From contig OX393571.1 of the NCBI GenBank assembly GCA_947652115.1, forward strand, positions 18,199,134 through 18,263,133: a DNA stretch of 64,000 nt, read 5' to 3'. The DNA comes from Blastomussa wellsi. Taxonomy: Eukaryota > Cnidaria > Anthozoa > Scleractinia > Plerogyridae. Position numbers and translations under genes: made by a program. A model generated the notes under the pieces. The model was not told where the DNA came from and searched no databases. It saw only the letters and a program-made list of their open reading frames with translations. Positions 1 through 10,337 of the stretch are shown here, piece after piece (positions within the stretch are counted from its first letter, which is position 1; the number at the start of each line of letters is the position of its first letter).

Positions 1-671
1 TCCGACTCGCACTCGTAGCGATACACAATGCGCAGGCGTAACGGCTACCTTACGCACTCACCAGAATGGAATCATAACCTGGAGGAGGAAGAGTCCTAAA
101 AACAACAAAACGAACAAAGTTAGCAACCAAACCACATTTAGTGTCGCAATTTCAAAGTAATAAAAACTAGAAAGAATTTACCTTCCACGATCCCGTACTA
201 CAACAGACTCGGTCAAACCGAGTCCAACATTGCACAACAGTAGCTTACCGGGCTGTTAAAAAATATCACAGAAAATATTAAAATAAGGTTACTGTTCAGA
301 AAATAACATACAAACGATAAATAATGAAGTTATTAAATGCCCCGTTCAAACAAAAACGTAGACGTTCTCAAAGTCCGGCGTTCGCTTCTCGCTTCCGATT
401 TGACAGCAAAACCCGGCGCGAACGAGCTCTCAATCTCTGCGCTCTGTGATCTTGAGCTCGACTTGTAAAAAAGTTAAGTCTGCGTCAGGCTGCCGGAGCT
501 TATCCAGGTTTCTCTCAAGGAGTGCAGGGTTACCCCCAGCATAAATTTGCAGGTACCATTTATACCACCAAAACTGCAAGGCCGATACTACGTTTAAATA
601 AAAATTGACTTTGCGAGACATCAACGCTACCGAAACCGATAAAGCAGGGTTTACAACCGTGTAGCTACACA
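1..671. other. Intergenic flank
   Basis: No gene could be supported. Around 480-575 there is a short fragment resembling the 3' part of the SINE family seen elsewhere in the window (the 'gggttaccccc' and 'ggtaccatttatacc' stretches). The short open frames here have no codon or domain signal. Confidence 0.5.
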
Positions 672-935
672 TAATTAATAATTAATAATTACTTAATTGA
701 CCACTCCCCATTGGGGCTTTTCAGGGCCAATGTAAACAAACATTGTAAATAAACATAACAAGGTTAAGAATCCCAACTGGCAGGAGGCAGACCAGTTGGC
801 TATTTACAAGCGTAGCTGAGGAGTTGAACTCGGGGCTACCGAGAACAACACCAGCTAGTGGTCAGAACGGGACTTGAACCCGCGACTTACGGATTTCAAG
901 TCCAACCCTCTAACCACTCGGCCACGCTGCCTCCA
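672..935 (-). repeat. tRNA-derived SINE (Ser-like head)
   Basis: Read on the minus strand, about 930-858 is a tRNA-like head. It has an A box (GTGGCCGAGTGGTTAG), an anticodon loop CTTGAAA as in tRNA-Ser(UGA), and a B box (GGGTTCAAGTCCC). The acceptor strands do not pair and the long variable arm of a true tRNA-Ser is missing, so this is not a working tRNA gene. A body of about 150 nt follows and ends in an AATTATT-type tail at 672-690. That layout is typical of a tRNA-derived SINE. Confidence 0.75.
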
Positions 936-1985
936 CTTACACCGTGCTAACGAGCCCCAATATAGGGGGAAACAGCTGTCCACGATTGAAACCCTGCTTT
1001 GTCGGTTTCGGTCGTGTTGCTGTCTCGCGAAAAGTCTATTTTTAACGTAGTATCGGTCTTGTAGGTTTTATGGTGTTACAGTTTAGTTTGGGCTTATTAG
1101 GTCTCTTGCAGATCCTACGTAAGTTAGCAGCATTATTGCTCGCGGTCCTTTGTAGTTTTCACTCTTACTTTACCCATTTATACATTGTGGGTGAAAAGAA
1201 GCACTATGAGGTTAAAGTATCTTGACAAAGAACACCACGCAGTGCCTAGACTTGCCACAAGTCGCTCGTTTTTTCCTTGTATCGACAGACACGATTGAGG
1301 AACGCACAAATGGCTAGTTCCGCGCCACCATTTTGATTTTCAAGCCGGCGCGCGCCCTCTCTCTTTCGCCCTCTGCCTAGCGAATCAAACGAGCGACCTG
1401 GAGCAAGTCTACGCAGTGCCTCACTAGTGCCAGGGCCCAGCGTACTAACCATTAGGCCACCACGCCTCCCTTCTGCGGGAAAGTGTAACCACTACGTAGA
1501 TGATGTTGTAATATCAAGAAGAAATGATAACTGGACTTGATTAAACACAATACTTTACCGCTGAAAATACCGCCGCTTGACTAGCTTGCATAGAGAAATA
1601 CAGGCCTTTACCATACGCACCGCGAGTGAAGTCTGAAACGAAATTTGATATTTGGTTAAAAGTAAGAAGAAAAGTTCATTACAAAGACTGTAAGTTTCCA
1701 AAGTCCCGAAAGTATTGACCGTGTAACGGTGTTAATAAAGCCCTTAAAGAGCCTGACCCACCCACTTTGCATCACGCGCATCTATTATTGTTATCACAAA
1801 AAGCGATTGTACAAAAAATAAGGAACCCCAAAGAAAGAAAAATTAGCGAGGAGTATATTTTCGTAAAGATGTCACCTGCTTGAAGCATTCAACGTCGCTG
1901 GAAACAGATAAAATATGTCGGTCGCTAAGACTCGCTTTTTCGGGGGCCCCAAAAATGGTCAGATTCTTTAATTAGCGGTCATCTC
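936..1985. other. Intergenic with a degraded SINE
   Basis: No gene found. At about 1195-1470 the minus strand carries a tRNA-like head ('ggtggcctaatggttag' type at 1445-1470) and a diverged body. This matches the second SINE family, better preserved at 16705, 31353, 45765 and 48752. The rest is AT-rich with nothing recognisable. Confidence 0.45.
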
Positions 1986-1989
1986 TATT

Positions 1990-2172
1990 CAGTGGTGATG
2001 GTGTTTGGCCCTGAAGTTGCTAAGCAACATGACGTGTTAGCTCATGCACGCGATTGCTAAATCGGTTTATTCGTGAGCACTCGCGCTAGTTTTTAATTGG
2101 ATTAAATAAGTCGGAAAATCCTAGAGTGCTTCAACGAACACTTGCCCAAACTGGCACTTGTTGCCCTGAATG
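1990..2172 (-). repeat. TIR MITE copy 1, overlaps last coding exon
   Basis: This stretch shares 'gaagttgctaagcaacatga', the 'ctcgcgctagttttt' block, 'taaataagtcggaaa' and 'aactggcacttgtt' with copies at 34612-34829 and 59012-59185. In those copies the element is bounded by inverted termini of the form CAGTCGCGGGAACAAGTGCCAG. Copy 1 keeps one terminus (2148-2172); the other is not clear, so the 1990 boundary is approximate. It overlaps the 3' end of the GNAT gene and supplies its final codons, stop and poly(A) signal. Confidence 0.75.
2066..2071 (-). terminator. Putative poly(A) signal of the GNAT gene
   Basis: AATAAA on the minus strand, about 50 nt past the stop codon at 2121-2123. It lies inside MITE copy 1, and the two other copies do not have the hexamer at this position, so it probably arose by local mutation. 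Confidence 0.4.
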
Positions 2173-5100
2173 TGACCTGTAAAGTGAGAAATCTGTATAC
2201 CTTCTTTGCTAAACCCTCGCTTCATAATTTTCTCAATCTGTTCATCATCGACGCCTCCACAAAAATACAGCTGCGTACAGATCACAGGGTCCCCAAGTCT
2301 TTGAGTCCTGGAGTCAAAACCTGTTTCCATGAAAGCAATGTGACAGGATTCCACCTGCAAAAATTCAACAAAAGAATCGAAATAAAAATATAGTAGCGAT
2401 GGCTCAGAGGCTCGCAAGACATATGGAAAGTCATTTTGTGGACGTGGTTTAGATTCATTTTACCCATAAGAGAGATATATATATGTACCTTGGTTTTTAT
2501 TTATTTTATCTATTTCTAGTGGAGCTACCGCGCGCGCCCGCCCGGCGCGCGCGAGCAGAGCCCCATAAAGCCGCATTGGTACACCCTTCGAGCTGAAAAC
2601 TTTGGTTATTGATATCACGTGACTTTCTGTCCGTACGACCGTACGCACGGATTAGCCCTGGGAACGAGTTTTGTGGCAACCCGTGTTTTTTGGCGGGAAA
2701 TCATTCGTAATGCAAAACGAAGTGTTGAGTTCTTTTACAAATTCCTAAAACGACAGCAGAGTCAACGAATTTATTCAGGTATTTTTTGAAGTTCAAAACT
2801 TTGGAAAAAACATAGTACCCTTATCTCTTGTATGTTAATTCCGGCAAACGGGAGTAGAGTAAATTCATCTTCGAGGAGACAAGATTTAAAACTGCGACGT
2901 GAAAGAGAGCGAGAGAGAGCAAGAGAAAACAGGCGAAAACCTTGTTTGAGGTGAGAAATAGTTCACATATTTAGCTACAAAAATGCATCCTTCTAGTTTC
3001 GAAAAATCTTTTTATTGGTACTGATTTATTGACACTGCATAATCTGTTTTTTGTTGCATGCATTGCGACACCTCCAAAACTGCCAAATGTGTCGTCTTGA
3101 GAGAAGTAGCTGCCGCTGCGAAATACAACAAATTTATTTGCAAGTCCTTTTATCATTGACTAACTCGTAGAAGAGTAGAGATGAATTTGTCTACTGTAAA
3201 AGTTGTTCGAACTGTGGGAGTGATAAAAAAAGATCACCGAGTTTATTGCAGAAAATTTCTACCTTTTCTTTCATGTCTCTGAGGAACCCAATTTAGTGCA
3301 GCAACGGCAATACCACAATTCCAAGACATTTTGACGTACCTCTCGTGACTGAAGAAAGAGGGTGGCGATTCTATATTATATTGTAGTGCCGTTCCAGTAC
3401 TTAAAACAGACTGTAGGCATTTGAGAACCACGTTTAAGAAAGTGGAACAAAAAAACTCTGACAAAAATAGGCTGCTTTTATTCGTAATATGGCTGGTGTG
3501 AGCAGAAGCATTCAATTCCGTAAAACAACGCGCCGAGCGCAAGCGGCATGAGAACGAGTATAAAGAAAAGAGAAACATTGAAGCGCAGGAAAACGAGGCT
3601 TGATCGCTCACCACGGCAAAGCCTGCTTCTAGAATTTTATACATTTTTGATGCCTTACCTTCCTCACGCTGTTTATTGTGACATAGCTGTAGTTTTTAGT
3701 AGCCATTAAACTGCGTTTGATCTGTTGAACAAGATTTTTCTCACTGCGACTCGTGATGAACGATGAAACTAACTCTTCATCCTCTGAAAGAAGAGAAATA
3801 GAAAGTTTGGTAAGAAGAGTGAGCTTTATCTTCGCCTTTAATAGCCTTCCTTCAAACACGCACTTGTGACGCGCCATTCAACTACTGGCAGAGAACTTGT
3901 ACAGCAGTAGCCATGGGAAATGGGGTAGCAAAATAGTGTAGGCTTGCTACAAATAGAATTACTAGAAATGTGCCAGGGAACAGGTCTTTTTCCAGCTTTG
4001 ATTGTTGTCTTGAAATCGATATGGAAGCATGGCTCTGAAATTAGAAACATTTTGTTCAACGTGCCCAACGAAGTGTCCATTCAACTAAAAGTATGTTTTT
4101 TCAAGCATCTAGTATACATGTGACTTCCCATTGGAAGGTTTCTATGTCACTTTTGTTTGCCCCTATTTTCCACCAAGTGAAGTTTCGGGAAAGGGATATA
4201 TATAATATGTTGTGTCTAAGACTTCAGTTTTAGCCTCAGTAAACCAATTGTTTGTTTATGCATTTTAAGTACGCTTATTGCCAGGGGAGTTGAGATACGT
4301 TGCCAAAGAAAAGTCGAATAACCTTCAGGCACATCACGAAAGTCTCCATGGGAAATTGCGTCCAGGTCCAAGTCTAATTCGGTGTCAGTCACATGTTTCT
4401 TGCTGAGCATTTTAGCCAGTGCTTCATATAAGTCGTTATCACCTAGAACAACCACAAAAAAAAAAGATAAAGGAAGTCAAAAACTTTAGGGAAACAAAAT
4501 TTCTAAACAATTACTGACACAACAAGAACAAAAGATGGAAATATGGAAAATCAGAAATCTGACGCATTTGTATCAAAGCTTCATGATATCGAGTTACTGG
4601 ATTCCCCAGGGTCGCATTTTTGGCGGGAAAATGGTTCAACACGACACGTGTGATATTCCGAATATTAATGAATACGCAGCCTTCTGATTGGTTGGTTTCT
4701 CTATGAAATGCGACGAACGCTATTTCGCTTACCATCAGAGTCATCATCAGTTAAGATTCCATCTTTTCCCTTCATCTTATAGGCTAGTAATTCTTTCTCT
4801 GTAAAGATAAATGGAAATTTTGACTTGACATTAACTTTACAAGGCTTGTCTACAATACAGAACTTGGTCTTGTGTATCATAACTTACCCAATTTGTATTT
4901 TTCCTTTTCAACTCTTTTCTTAGCGCTAGTCAGAGTTTTAATAGCTTCCTCTTGTGAGTCAACCTTAAAATAAGGAAAGAACATGACTGTTCAACTTCAC
5001 AACCTAATAAATTTTGTGCAACGTTCATTTTCCGGCAGTGCCAAGAAAATGGCTGAACCTTTCTATAAATCTTGCCCTGTGGGATCAACCTACCATTGCT

Positions 5101-8100
5101 TTGAGAGTCTTTATTTCATGTTGCATTCTCACCATACATGTGGCCTGAGCTTGGTATGCCTCAAGGCTTTTCTCTCTCCTACAAAAAAGCTAGCTTGTTA
5201 CTAACAGTAGAATCTTATTAAAGCTGACAAGAGATAAAACTTACAGTTATCAAAAAGATGCTTTAAAGAAAAAGACTCAATTTTTCGATTTTAATGGATA
5301 AAATTTGCAGGTGGACATTGAACGAAAAATGTCTATCTATATTTTTACCTCTTACCATTTTCTTATATCTTCATCCATAGCTTTTAGATCTTCCTCACTC
5401 CTGAATGAACCAGAAAAGTCGGAACCTGGCAACAGAATACAATTTATCATACTTTGCAAGCAAAATCTTGTTGTTCCAGCAAGGTGGACAGATGCAGGTA
5501 AACAATTCCTTTGTGCAACTGCTAAGTAGCTAAGTAGCAAAAACTTCAAGACGAAAAAATTACAATCGTCACCCAAAGAAAAATATGCCTAAAAGGGCTT
5601 GTTTTTCAAAACTTATTTCGGCCACATACATCAGCTTCCTCCTCCTAAAAACTTAGAATGAGTCTCTAAGCTTTTCTTCATGGAAGTGATTGCCTTATGT
5701 TTATGATGAGAGAAGAATTAAAAATATTTCGATCAGATTATTAATTTTTCTCATCAAAATGCTAAGAACTCACCAGTAAATGGAGGTAGATAACACATCA
5801 AAGTGCTGTTAATCCAGTGATCTGTCAACTCACTAATAAACACATAATGGCAAGTAAGTAAAAAACTTGGCCAGCAGAGCGGGCTCGTGTTTAGGAATAC
5901 TCCAGGGCTCAAAATTAACACTCGCAAACTTGCAAAATGCGAGTGTTTTTGGGAGGATTTGGGAATGAAAAATTATCCACTAGCAAACATTTGCAAGCAA
6001 GAATCATCCCTGTCTCAAAAACATCCCAAGAAAGCTGTTTGAATTGAGCTTCATGTCAAGAAATTCAAAAGAAGGTACAAACAAACTTTCTTTAATTGCC
6101 TTACAGCTCATTACTCCAAAATTATCAATACAAAATTTTAATTTTTAGATAAAAAATTGCTAGTTGTCTCGCCAATTTGCACTAAAAATTGTCACTAGCA
6201 AGACTTTGCTGGTGGACTAAAAAGTTGCATGTAAGTTCGAGCCCTATACACTGTACTCGCGAGTGGCAAAACCACAATAGCTTCTCCTTGTTTCTTGCTC
6301 CACTTGCCAGCTCACTCTCATGACTTCGCCACTAACACTTCAGTGTATTCCCAAATGTGAGCCTCAATGCTCACAGCCTAGTAAAGACTGTTCTGTAGCA
6401 TATTAAAACAAGTGAAGAAAATTTTACTTATTCATGTCACCTGAATCTACTACAAAGAACAACATCATCAGTGAAGCCATTTCTCTTGAAGAAATCAACA
6501 GCATCATTGTCAGCATACACAGCAATAGTATCATAGGAACCAATGATGGTTGGATCCTTTAGACTCTGTAACATTTGAACATAAAGTGCCATTTTAGAAG
6601 GCATAATATTTAATAATAATAATCTTTATTCTCTCAAGATAAAAATACATATCTTAAGTTACATAATAAAAATACGCAAGAAATATACAACAGATAATCT
6701 AAATATTATTATTAAATATTATTAGTCAAAGGATAATCTAAATATTATACTTGAAAACTAGCCTATTTACAAATACATTCTTAAACCTATCCAAATTTAT
6801 GAATACTGGGCAGAGTACAATATAGTAGTACAACATGGACATAACAAACAGACTGAATAACACCAGACTTATAACATTCGACTGACAAACAACTCTTCAC
6901 GTGACTTCTGCTCAGGTTGTTGAAATGTCAGTCACTGTCACCGACAACAGTCCTTTTCAGGACCACCAAGCTACCACCATACATTTTCAACTAAAGGCAT
7001 CATTATTAATTAAAACTATTTCAAAGTGGTTTTTTGAGTGTAAACAACTTAGAAAACCCAGCATAATTTATAGTCGGCATTTCATGCAAATAACCCTGCC
7101 TGGTTTAAACAGTATTTGCATACTGTCAGACAAACTATCCTATTCATTGTATTGAGGTAGCCATTAAAAAGAAGTGATCATCATTAGCGGTTCAAATGAA
7201 GTAATTGTGTGAATGCATGCAAGGCGTGATAAAACAGTGTTTAAAAATGAGACGTCATAACTTACTTCAAGGAGGAATTTCCCAACTCCAGATTTCCGAC
7301 ACCTTCTTCTAACTCCTAATAAGTTAAGTTGTATAACCTTCTCTGGTGGCTTGTGACGTGTTATGCTAACAAAAGGTTAGAAAAATTGTTACAGAAAACA
7401 TGTATGTAATCTTTGTTACACGCAAATTTGTGTTGATTTAAAACTGAAATAAATGTGGCCATGCGCAGTGATTTTAAACTACAGGTAACCAAGAACAAAG
7501 GAAACTACAAAACCTGAAATTCAAATTTAAATATAACATAAATTATATGCACAGCTGTTTCTTATGTCACCTGTAGGATCGTTCAAATGTTGCAGCTCCA
7601 ATGATCAATGATTCAATGCCTAGAGACTTTTCTGAAACTGAGTCAAACAACTTTTTTAAGTCGTGGAAAAGGTTGTTGTTGCTCATCGTGGTATAAAGTA
7701 TAGTAATTAAGGAGTTATCGTTTGTCTCACGATGTAGTCACTTATGATGTGGACCGCGACATTTCGGCTGCATACTGCTAGCCTTCATCAGGTGATAAGG
7801 TCGACTGGCTATGTGTAGCTTTATAAAGCATGGTGCTCCGCTGTGATTGGTTGGTTTTCAATAGCTGTGATTGGTGTGTTTCGATCCTCGCTGATCCTAG
7901 ACCAGTTAGTTGTTCCCTCGGCGGTTGGCCATTGTGCAGTTCTCTCGTTCTTGTGTTTCTTGATCGTGAGCATCCAAGCTTCAGGAATCTCGATTCCACT
8001 ATCCCTGTTGATGTTGTTAGGATGAAGTCTTATGTGTCAAAGAGGCTATTCACATAAGACTTCATACTAACAACATTAACAGGGATAGTGGAATCGAGAT

Positions 8101-10087
8101 GGAATCGAGATTCCTGAAGCAGTCGACCTTATCGCCTGATGAAGGCTAGCAGTATGCAGCTGAAACGTCATGGTCCACATCACAAGTGACTACATCGTGA
8201 GACAAACGATAACTCCTTAATTACTAACTTTTTTAGTTTCCCACAATTTCAAAGACTTCACAATACAAATTTCAAACTCTAGTAAAGGTTGCTACCATTA
8301 TCACTTTGCCTCTCTTCTCTCCTTCTTTTAGCTGCTTCAACAAAATCTTCAGCTCCTTTTGAGAAATCCTCTTCTTCACCTTCACTATCAAACAACAAAT
8401 ATAATTATGCAATATAATATATAGTAAACATGTCTAGTCTGTCAAGTGTGATTGTCTAAACTGGGTTAGGGTTGCACTTAAAATGACCATTGTAATATGG
8501 TGGGTGACTCTTTGACAGCCTCAGTGAAGTCATTGGCATTTGCATTTATAATCTAGTGGATGGTTCTTGGAGATCTACGGTACACCTGTAGGTCCATTTT
8601 TGGCCTGAATTTTGTTTGGCTACAATCCACCTCCTACATGTACATAACTTAACCCCTTCTTATTCAACCAATAATATGTCCACCTTCACTCTAGGATAAG
8701 TATTTAAAGTAACAAAATACCCAATCCTAATCCTAACCTCCCATAAGGGGCCCGGATAACTGATAGATACATGTATGGCCCCTGGTGGTATCTCAATCAT
8801 TTTGAATCGTATTAAGGGATGCACCCAAAACGACTGAGTGGGTACTTAAATGCCTTCCTGTAATATGGGAATCCACTGCTGTCTTTTTACCTTTCAACAG
8901 ATTCTTCACTATCATCTGTGTCACTAAAGACTCCATCAAATTTTCCCAGTTCAACATCCTTCTCTTTCTCTTTAATTTCATTTTCCATCTCCTCTGCTTT
9001 ACTGTCTTTCTGTATTTTTGAACATTGATCATCAAGTCCAACTCCACTGTCACAATTACAGCACTTGATCTCTAGGGAGCATTTATCACAAACAGTATTC
9101 AACTGTTCTGGTTTTTCATCATCTTGCGAACTTTCCTCACCAGAGTCTGAACTTTCCTTTTTTGCATCCTGTATATCACCCCATGAAACTTGCTTGTTTA
9201 GCTTTTTTATTTGTTTAGTATCAGTCGAAGATTCTACATTCTCAATAGGTAAAGTTGATGATTGAGTTTGTGATTGATCATCCTTCAGTGATTCATTCTG
9301 GATAACTGGAGTCAAACTCTCCTCATCACCCACCGTGTTTTCACTGTTTTCTGGATGAATACCTTTCATCTCGTGTAAGATATCTAAAGTTTGAATGGTT
9401 GAGAGACTTGAAATAAATTATTATGTGACGGGTAGATGGGTAAGACTTATACATGAACATTTACAACACTATCTCAGAATACAGAGACAGATCTGCATGA
9501 CAAGCCAAGAGTAAAAAAAATGTAAAAAGAAAAAAAACAGAACTGATTACTTTTCGGGAGGGAAAAGATGTATGAAAGAAAGCATCAAATGATCACGATA
9601 TAAAATGAGAGAAATGTATTGCAATCAGAAAGCTGAATCAATATTTTGAGGTTATGAATTACGGCATGTATTGGTAGCTGGGCCTGGGGACACAAGTTAC
9701 TCCACACCTTGGAAATCTCTCAGTAATACTAATGTTTTCCCCCATTTTCCGCAGACCGTTGGATACAAGACTTCAGGTGTGATCTCAGGAAGGCAGGTAT
9801 CGTACAATGCTACGACAGCGTGAAGTAGATCTTGATTTGAGACCTGAAAACAAGCATCAATTGACACGTAAACAATAAAAAGGGGCCTTAGTAACGAGAA
9901 CACTGATCTCTTTCTAAAGTAAAGTCGCTGTAGAAAATCAGTTTACCCGTTCGACTGCAGTTATGCTTGATTCCAGTAATCTTTTAAATTCTATTAAATA
10001 TGGCTTAACACGGATTTTGCGTTTCGATTTTGCGGAATAGAAACTAAACTTGGATGGCATCTTCCAACAAATCGAATTGACCGCCAT
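2121..10087 (-). CDS. GNAT-type N-acetyltransferase-domain protein, 15 exons
   Basis: Exons: 10087-9947, 9843-9708, 9383-8891, 8384-8296, 7637-7571, 7365-7266, 6565-6441, 5832-5774, 5425-5356, 5260-5245, 4963-4888, 4798-4733, 4442-4323, 3783-3659, 2354-2121. They join in one frame of 638 codons. Residues about 93-255 are acidic and Ser-rich, with a CxxC-type cluster (CDKCSLEIKCCNCD). The acetyl-CoA-binding part of a GNAT fold is visible in exons 6-8: GVRRRCRKSGVGKFLLE matches the R/Q-x-x-G-x-G/A loop, followed by AVYADNDAVDFFKRNGF. A Lys/Glu-rich, probably coiled stretch follows. The last exon (QLYFCGG, then EQIEKIMKRGF) weakly recalls the ADP-ribosyltransferase-like domains of TASOR/TEX15-type proteins. 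Substrate is unknown and I do not recognise a named orthologue. Exon 5 could start one acceptor downstream in the same phase. Shares a promoter region with GAK. Confidence 0.78.
5245..5260 (-). CDS. 16-nt microexon of the GNAT gene
   Basis: Exon 9 (5425-5356) ends with two bases of a codon, and exon 11 (4963-4888) begins at a codon boundary, so a direct join breaks the frame. Between them lies CATCTTTTTGATAACT, preceded by a pyrimidine-rich TTTTTCTTTAAAG acceptor and followed by a GTAAGT donor. Its 16 nt restore the frame and add a short hydrophobic insert (C-I-F-L-I-T). It is supported by phase and splice motifs only. Confidence 0.65.
5903..6244. repeat. Probable MITE in intron
   Basis: It begins CAGGGCTCAAAATTAACA and ends GTAAGTTCGAGCCCTA, giving imperfect inverted ends of hAT-like type. 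The interior has repeated 'cttgcaaa/tttgcaag' words and no open frame. No clear target-site duplication was seen. Confidence 0.5.
6605..6890. repeat. AT-rich intronic repeat tract
   Basis: It begins with AAT triplets (about 6610-6625). Two near copies of 'gataatctaaatattatta' follow around 6690-6750. It may be a retroelement 3' end, but no coding remnant was found. Confidence 0.3.
6855..6975 (+). repeat. Dispersed repeat, retroelement 3'-end type
   Basis: The stretch from 'cattcgactgacaaacaact' through 'gaaatgtcagtcactgtcac' to 'caacagtccttttcaggac' recurs in opposite orientation at 39955-40075, inside receptor gene A. It resembles the hairpin-bearing 3' ends that accompany Penelope-like fragments in this window. 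Confidence 0.55.
7703..8224. mobile_element. Head-to-head inverted dimer of a Penelope-like 3' end
   Basis: Both ends carry the same sequence inverted: GTAATTAAGGAGTTATCGTT at the left and its complement at the right, flanked by TA on both sides. The match continues inward through 'gatgtagtcact', 'gatgtgga' and 'cttcatcaggtgataaggtc'. The left arm is longer and, on the minus strand, encodes a peptide containing NNINRDSGIEIPEAW, like the C-terminal end of Penelope-like retroelement proteins. The right arm is the same sequence with about 165 nt missing. It sits in an intron about 65 nt from exon 5 of the GNAT gene. Confidence 0.65.
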
Positions 10088-10337
10088 CTTGATTTTGACA
10101 AGTTATCCGCTGAAAGGAGGTACTGTAGTTTCTTTTTTAATTGCCGCTGTGCATAATGACTAAACAGTTGATCATGCGCATTGCAATCGAGTTCAGTGAT
10201 GCAAAATGGCGACTTTTTCCTAATATTGCTATGCGCTCAAGATATGACCCGTTATGATGCGGATGGGATTAGAAGCTGCCAAGATAGCAAGTTCTTCCCC
10301 TTGCAATTCGTTGTCTTAACTTAAACCGACACGGGAA
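10088..10337. promoter_or_regulatory. Shared head-to-head promoter region (GNAT gene / GAK)
   Basis: The start codons of the minus-strand GNAT gene (10087) and plus-strand GAK (10338) are only 250 bp apart and point away from each other. Both 5' UTRs and promoters must fit here unless upstream non-coding exons exist. I saw no clear TATA box. The layout is typical of bidirectional promoters of broadly expressed genes. Confidence 0.6.

Noticed and set aside
858..930. tRNA-Ser(UGA)-like sequence on the minus strand
   Set aside because: Acceptor strands do not pair and the long variable arm is absent. It continues into a SINE body.
3243..3644. 133-codon minus-strand open frame
   Set aside because: Lies in an intron of the GNAT gene. 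Exons on both sides splice in phase without it and composition is not coding-like.
7571..7687. Longer exon 5 of the GNAT gene starting MSNNNLFHDL
   Set aside because: That start gives the wrong phase with exon 4. The TCAG acceptor at 7638 restores the frame.
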